This document shows, piece by piece, positions 22,289-25,318 of a DNA stretch of 25,318 nt. Within the stretch, counting starts at the first letter, position 1. Each line of letters starts with the position of its first letter. The notes beneath the pieces are model-generated. The model searched no databases, was not told where the DNA came from, and saw nothing but the letters and a program-made list of their open reading frames with translations. Position numbers and translations under genes: made by a program. Origin of the DNA: Spirochaetaceae bacterium (GTDB lineage Bacteria; Spirochaetota; Spirochaetia; WRBN01); contig JAHHUI010000012.1 in the NCBI GenBank assembly GCA_020024055.1, positions 1 to 25,318 on the forward strand, given 5' to 3'.

Positions 22289-24499
22289 ATGTCATACATC
22301 GCGCATTCGGAAAATCAAGAGGGCCGGGTGCATTTGCTGCGCGAGCATCTGCTGCGCACGGCGGAACGCATGCGGGAATTCAGCTTTTCAGAGGAGCTTA
22401 AGCCGCTGCTGGGCATTGTGGGCCTGCTGCATGATATAGGCAAATATCAGGAAGAATTTCAAGACTATCTTAAAAAGGGCGGGGAAAAGGGCAGCGTGCC
22501 GCATGCCAAATGGGGCGCAATGCTGACAAGATCAAATCTCATCAATTGTACATGGTTTTCTTTTCCTATTTACGGGCATCACAGCGGGCTGCCCGATCAT
22601 GCGGATTGGAAGCCAAATACAGACTTAGAATGTGATGAAAATCTGAAGAAAAATCTGAAGGCTGTCCTGTCTCATGCTAAAGAGGACATTCCTGATATAG
22701 AAGAACAGATTAAGAAGCAGTGGGACGAGGCTAAAAAGGTCTTGGATAAATACAAGGATAAAAAATTGGCTCACGATTTGATGATTCGCTATATATTCAG
22801 CTGTTTGACCGATGCCGACTGGATTGACACGGATGAGCATTATTTTCCCGAACACGGCGAGCACAGAAGCGGCCGTGTGCTGGATCCTGATGCTGCGCAA
22901 GAGAAATTAGATGCACATTTGCGCGAAATTGAAAGCGAAAATGCGATGAATAAACTGCGCGCGGCCAGCCGCGCGCAGGCTTTATCCAAGGCCCAAGATC
23001 CTTTAGGTTTTTATTCATTGCATCTTCCCACGGGGCTGGGCAAGACCCTGACGTCGTTCTATTGGGCCCTGATGCATGCCAAGAAACACGGCCTGAAAAG
23101 GATTATCATCGTGCTGCCTTATACCAGCATTATTGATCAGACGGCCGAGATTCTCAAAGATATTTTGGGAGAGGATCAGGTTCTTGAACATCATGGGGGA
23201 ATTATTTTTGAAGATTCGGATAAGGATCAGAATAAACAGGATTATATTAAAAAATTTGCCGTGGAGAATTGGAATTTCCCGGTGATTGTCACCACCAGTG
23301 TGCAATTTTTTGAAACATTATTCAGCAATAAGAGTTCAAAATGCAGAAAGCTGCATAATATCGCGCGGTCTGTGGTGATTTTTGATGAAGTGCAGACCCT
23401 GAAAAAAGACATCGCCGCGCCCACGTTGAAAATGCTGGAAAATGTACAGGATCTTTTTGGGTGCAGCTTTTTATTCTGCACGGCCACCATGCCCGTTTTT
23501 CAAAAGAGAGATAAATTTGACGGTTTGGAAAAGATTACGCCTCTGATTCAAGACCCTCAGGTTTTATACAATCAGGTGCAAAGAGTGACTTATCATACTC
23601 TTGCGGATCTGAAAGAGATTGACTTATTCAATGTAAGAGAGCGGCTGCTTTCTGTGGGGCAGAGCGCCTTGGTGATTTTTAATCTGAAAGAAACAACGAA
23701 GAATTTTTACATACAGATGCGCAAAGAGGGCGTTTGGGAAAAAGTGTATCATCTTTCCGCATTTATGTGCCCCAAGCATAGAAAAGAAATGATTGGGCTG
23801 ATTCGTGATGATTTGCATAAACAAAAGAAAATCCTGGTGATTTCCACGCAGCTGGTGGAAGCGGGGGTGGATTTTGACTTTCCCGTGGTGATGAGAGAGC
23901 TGGGGCCGTTGTCTTCTGTTATCCAGGCGGCGGGGCGGTGCAACAGAGAGGGAAAAATGGGCGAGGGCGCCGGCAGGGTGTATATTTTTCTGCTGAAAGA
24001 TACGGGATATCCGGGGGGAGAATATAAAGAAGAAGCGGAATTCACACTGGAATTTATTAAAGAAGACCCGCAGAGAATCCATCATTTAGATCTTTTTCAA
24101 GATTATTATCAAAAGGTGATTGATCTCTATGTGAAATCTAAAACAGAAATCACGAACAAACGCGAAGCATACGAAAAGCCGGAATTTAAAACAATAGCCC
24201 AAATGTATCGTGTGATTGAGGACACGGGCACCACGGCGATCTTCATTCGCGGCTATGATTCGCAGAGCGAAAAATTGTATCGCCGCATGGCCGAGAAGAT
24301 TAAAGACGGCCATAAAATGAGTAAAGAAGACCGCCGGCATTTACAGCAATATTCTGTGCAGGTTTATAATAATTTTTTTCAAGAGGCAGAGGGGTATTAT
24401 GAGCCTTTAGGTGATCAGATATATGTTTGGAATGGTATTTATCACAAAGAGATTGGCATAACATTGAAAAATATTGATGAAGAAGAAAATATCATTTAA
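22289..24499 (+). CDS. cas3: CRISPR-associated helicase/nuclease Cas3, type I-C
   Basis: Effector nuclease-helicase recruited by Cascade to unwind and shred target DNA. 736 residues. The N-terminal HD nuclease has H6, H20, the HD pair H48-D49 in LLHDIGK, PHAKWGAML and YGHHSGLPDH. The helicase has Walker A TGLGKT at 248-253, DEVQ (DEAH-box variant) at 366-369, TATMP about 397 and motif VI QAAGRCNREG at 546-555. A C-terminal accessory region follows. ATG 22289 is used, with GGGAGG 6-7 nt upstream; TTG 22286 is the next in-frame start. Size and the cas5c neighbour place it in type I-C. All motifs look intact. No clear promoter is visible upstream. Confidence 0.94.
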   Translation: MSYIAHSENQEGRVHLLREHLLRTAERMREFSFSEELKPLLGIVGLLHDIGKYQEEFQDYLKKGGEKGSVPHAKWGAMLTRSNLINCTWFSFPIYGHHSGLPDHADWKPNTDLECDENLKKNLKAVLSHAKEDIPDIEEQIKKQWDEAKKVLDKYKDKKLAHDLMIRYIFSCLTDADWIDTDEHYFPEHGEHRSGRVLDPDAAQEKLDAHLREIESENAMNKLRAASRAQALSKAQDPLGFYSLHLPTGLGKTLTSFYWALMHAKKHGLKRIIIVLPYTSIIDQTAEILKDILGEDQVLEHHGGIIFEDSDKDQNKQDYIKKFAVENWNFPVIVTTSVQFFETLFSNKSSKCRKLHNIARSVVIFDEVQTLKKDIAAPTLKMLENVQDLFGCSFLFCTATMPVFQKRDKFDGLEKITPLIQDPQVLYNQVQRVTYHTLADLKEIDLFNVRERLLSVGQSALVIFNLKETTKNFYIQMRKEGVWEKVYHLSAFMCPKHRKEMIGLIRDDLHKQKKILVISTQLVEAGVDFDFPVVMRELGPLSSVIQAAGRCNREGKMGEGAGRVYIFLLKDTGYPGGEYKEEAEFTLEFIKEDPQRIHHLDLFQDYYQKVIDLYVKSKTEITNKREAYEKPEFKTIAQMYRVIEDTGTTAIFIRGYDSQSEKLYRRMAEKIKDGHKMSKEDRRHLQQYSVQVYNNFFQEAEGYYEPLGDQIYVWNGIYHKEIGITLKNIDEEENII

Positions 24500-24527
24500 G
24501 AATTTGCAAGGAAAAGGAGGTGGGCCA

Positions 24528-25265
24528 GTGCCGGAAAATATTGATAAACGACTGGATTCTCATATAGTTAGAGTAAAAGTTAAGGGAGATTATGCGTGTT
24601 TCACGAGGCCGGACTTGAAAGCGGAGCGTATGTCCTATCCCTGTATGACGCCTGCGGCGGCCAGGGGGATTCTGGACAGTATACTTTGGAAGCCGGAATT
24701 TAAATGGTGGGTGCGGCGCATTTTGGTGCTGAATAAAGTGCAGTTTGTCACAATAAAGCGCAATGAGATTGACAAAAAACAATCGGAAAACCCCATTATT
24801 ATTGAAGAAAACAGCCGCGTGCAGAGAAACAGCGTAGTGCTGAAAGATGTGGCCTATATCATCGAGGCCTCGATTTATCAGGATGAGCCTGACGCGAAGA
24901 ATCCGCCTAAGAAATATACGGAAATGTTTGAGCGGCGCGTGAGCAAGGGGCAGTGTTTTCGGCGGCCTTATTTGGGCACACGGGAATTTGACTTAGAATT
25001 TTTCCCCGTGACGGGAAAGGAAGAAGGCGCAAAGGAAACCGTTGCCATTGGAAGCTTATTCTTCGACATGCACTATGACGAGAAAGGCATACCCGGTCCT
25101 ATTTTTTGCTATGGCATGAAAATTCTCAATGGCGTGTTGGAATTGCCGGAAGAAGAGAATCGGCGGCTGATGGCCTCTTCGCATAGGCGGCCCGAGCGGA
25201 AGGACGGGATGAAAGAATTGCTGAAATTCTATGCCGATCAAGAGGAGGCGGAGCATGATTTATGA
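24528..25265 (+). CDS. cas5c: Cas5c (Cas5d) of type I-C CRISPR system
   Basis: In type I-C systems Cas5c replaces Cas6: it cuts pre-crRNA in the repeat and then caps the crRNA handle in Cascade. I place the start at GTG 24528, because AAAAGGAGG lies 7 nt upstream and the N-terminus then fits the family; a TTG at 24474 would overlap cas3 and add 18 residues. 245 residues. VRVKVKGDYACFTRP (14-28), TPAAARGILDSILWKP (41-56), QRNSVVLKDVAYIIEA (99-114) and MFERRVSKGQCFRRPYLGTREF (133-154) are clear family blocks. At the places where I expect the reported catalytic Tyr and His, Leu53 and Tyr130 are found; Lys129 is kept. Its end overlaps the next gene by 11 nt. Confidence 0.9.
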   Translation: MPENIDKRLDSHIVRVKVKGDYACFTRPDLKAERMSYPCMTPAAARGILDSILWKPEFKWWVRRILVLNKVQFVTIKRNEIDKKQSENPIIIEENSRVQRNSVVLKDVAYIIEASIYQDEPDAKNPPKKYTEMFERRVSKGQCFRRPYLGTREFDLEFFPVTGKEEGAKETVAIGSLFFDMHYDEKGIPGPIFCYGMKILNGVLELPEEENRRLMASSHRRPERKDGMKELLKFYADQEEAEHDL

Positions 25266-25318
25266 TTTAATTCAATTTGATGCTGAGCAGGGAGAAAGCA
25301 GTGATGCGCTGAAAAAAG
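25255..25318 (+). CDS. cas8c: Probable cas8c (csd1), 5' end only
   Basis: An ATG at 25255 opens a frame that runs to the window edge (21 codons, MIYDLIQFDAEQGESSDALK). GAGGAGG-type purines (AAGAGGAGGCGGAG) precede it at good spacing and it overlaps the cas5c stop by 11 nt. In type I-C operons the gene after cas5 is normally cas8c, the large Cascade subunit that reads the PAM. The name rests on position; 21 residues are too few to identify the protein. Confidence 0.55.
   Translation, partial: MIYDLIQFDAEQGESSDALKK

Noticed and set aside
22195..22401. Plus-strand frame starting at ATG 22195 and running into cas3
   Set aside because: Overlaps the well-supported cas3 start in another frame and has no ribosome site or protein-like composition beyond the first residues.

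Overview
The window looks like a chromosomal segment from a spirochaete-type bacterium. The best marker is the lysyl-tRNA synthetase. It is the class I (archaeal-type) enzyme, and from memory its motif blocks resemble the Borrelia protein closely. Several secreted or lipid-anchored proteins with relaxed lipoboxes and a LysM-tail protein fit the same picture. I cannot place the genus. I saw no tRNA, rRNA, insertion sequence or CRISPR repeat array.

Layout. 1-2.5 kb (+): coaX and birA overlap, followed by a HAD phosphatase gene. 2.5-7.3 kb (-): a LysM-domain exported protein, then an apt-rpoZ-miaA operon and class I lysS. 7.4-9.1 kb: tdk (+) converges with, and overlaps, a soluble PAS histidine kinase gene (-). 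9.3-11.5 kb (+): a small exported protein, then rplM-rpsI with a GIN-domain (DUF2807-like) lipoprotein gene right behind. 11.4-13.4 kb (-): rpmE followed by a HEAT-repeat lipoprotein gene. 13.5-14.7 kb: deoC (+) meeting a small membrane protein gene (-). 14.8-20.7 kb: an L-ascorbate utilisation locus made of a DeoR-family regulator (+) and a convergent six-gene operon read ulaF-ulaG-ulaA-ulaB-ulaD-ulaE (-). 20.7-22.3 kb: a gene-poor stretch with an unknown lipoprotein gene (-), two tandem terminators, a poly-C promoter and a remnant coding fragment. 22.3 kb to the end (+): the start of a type I-C CRISPR-cas operon, cas3-cas5c and the first codons of a probable cas8c.

How the genes work together. 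The ula operon encodes uptake and phosphorylation of ascorbate (UlaA, UlaB), lactone opening (UlaG), decarboxylation (UlaD), 3-epimerisation (UlaE) and 4-epimerisation (UlaF) to D-xylulose 5-phosphate. The EIIA component (UlaC) is missing from the cluster. The cas genes are the 5' part of an interference operon whose remaining genes and array should lie beyond the right edge.

Points of most interest are: a C10 tract sitting exactly in the spacer of a candidate lipoprotein promoter (possible phase variation); a set of near-consensus promoters placed so close to apt, lysS and tdk that the mRNAs should be leaderless or nearly so; divergent rpmE/deoC promoters that share one -35 box; tandem boxes 20 nt apart upstream of the ula regulator; and a Cas5c that seems to lack two of the residues reported as catalytic in its family.
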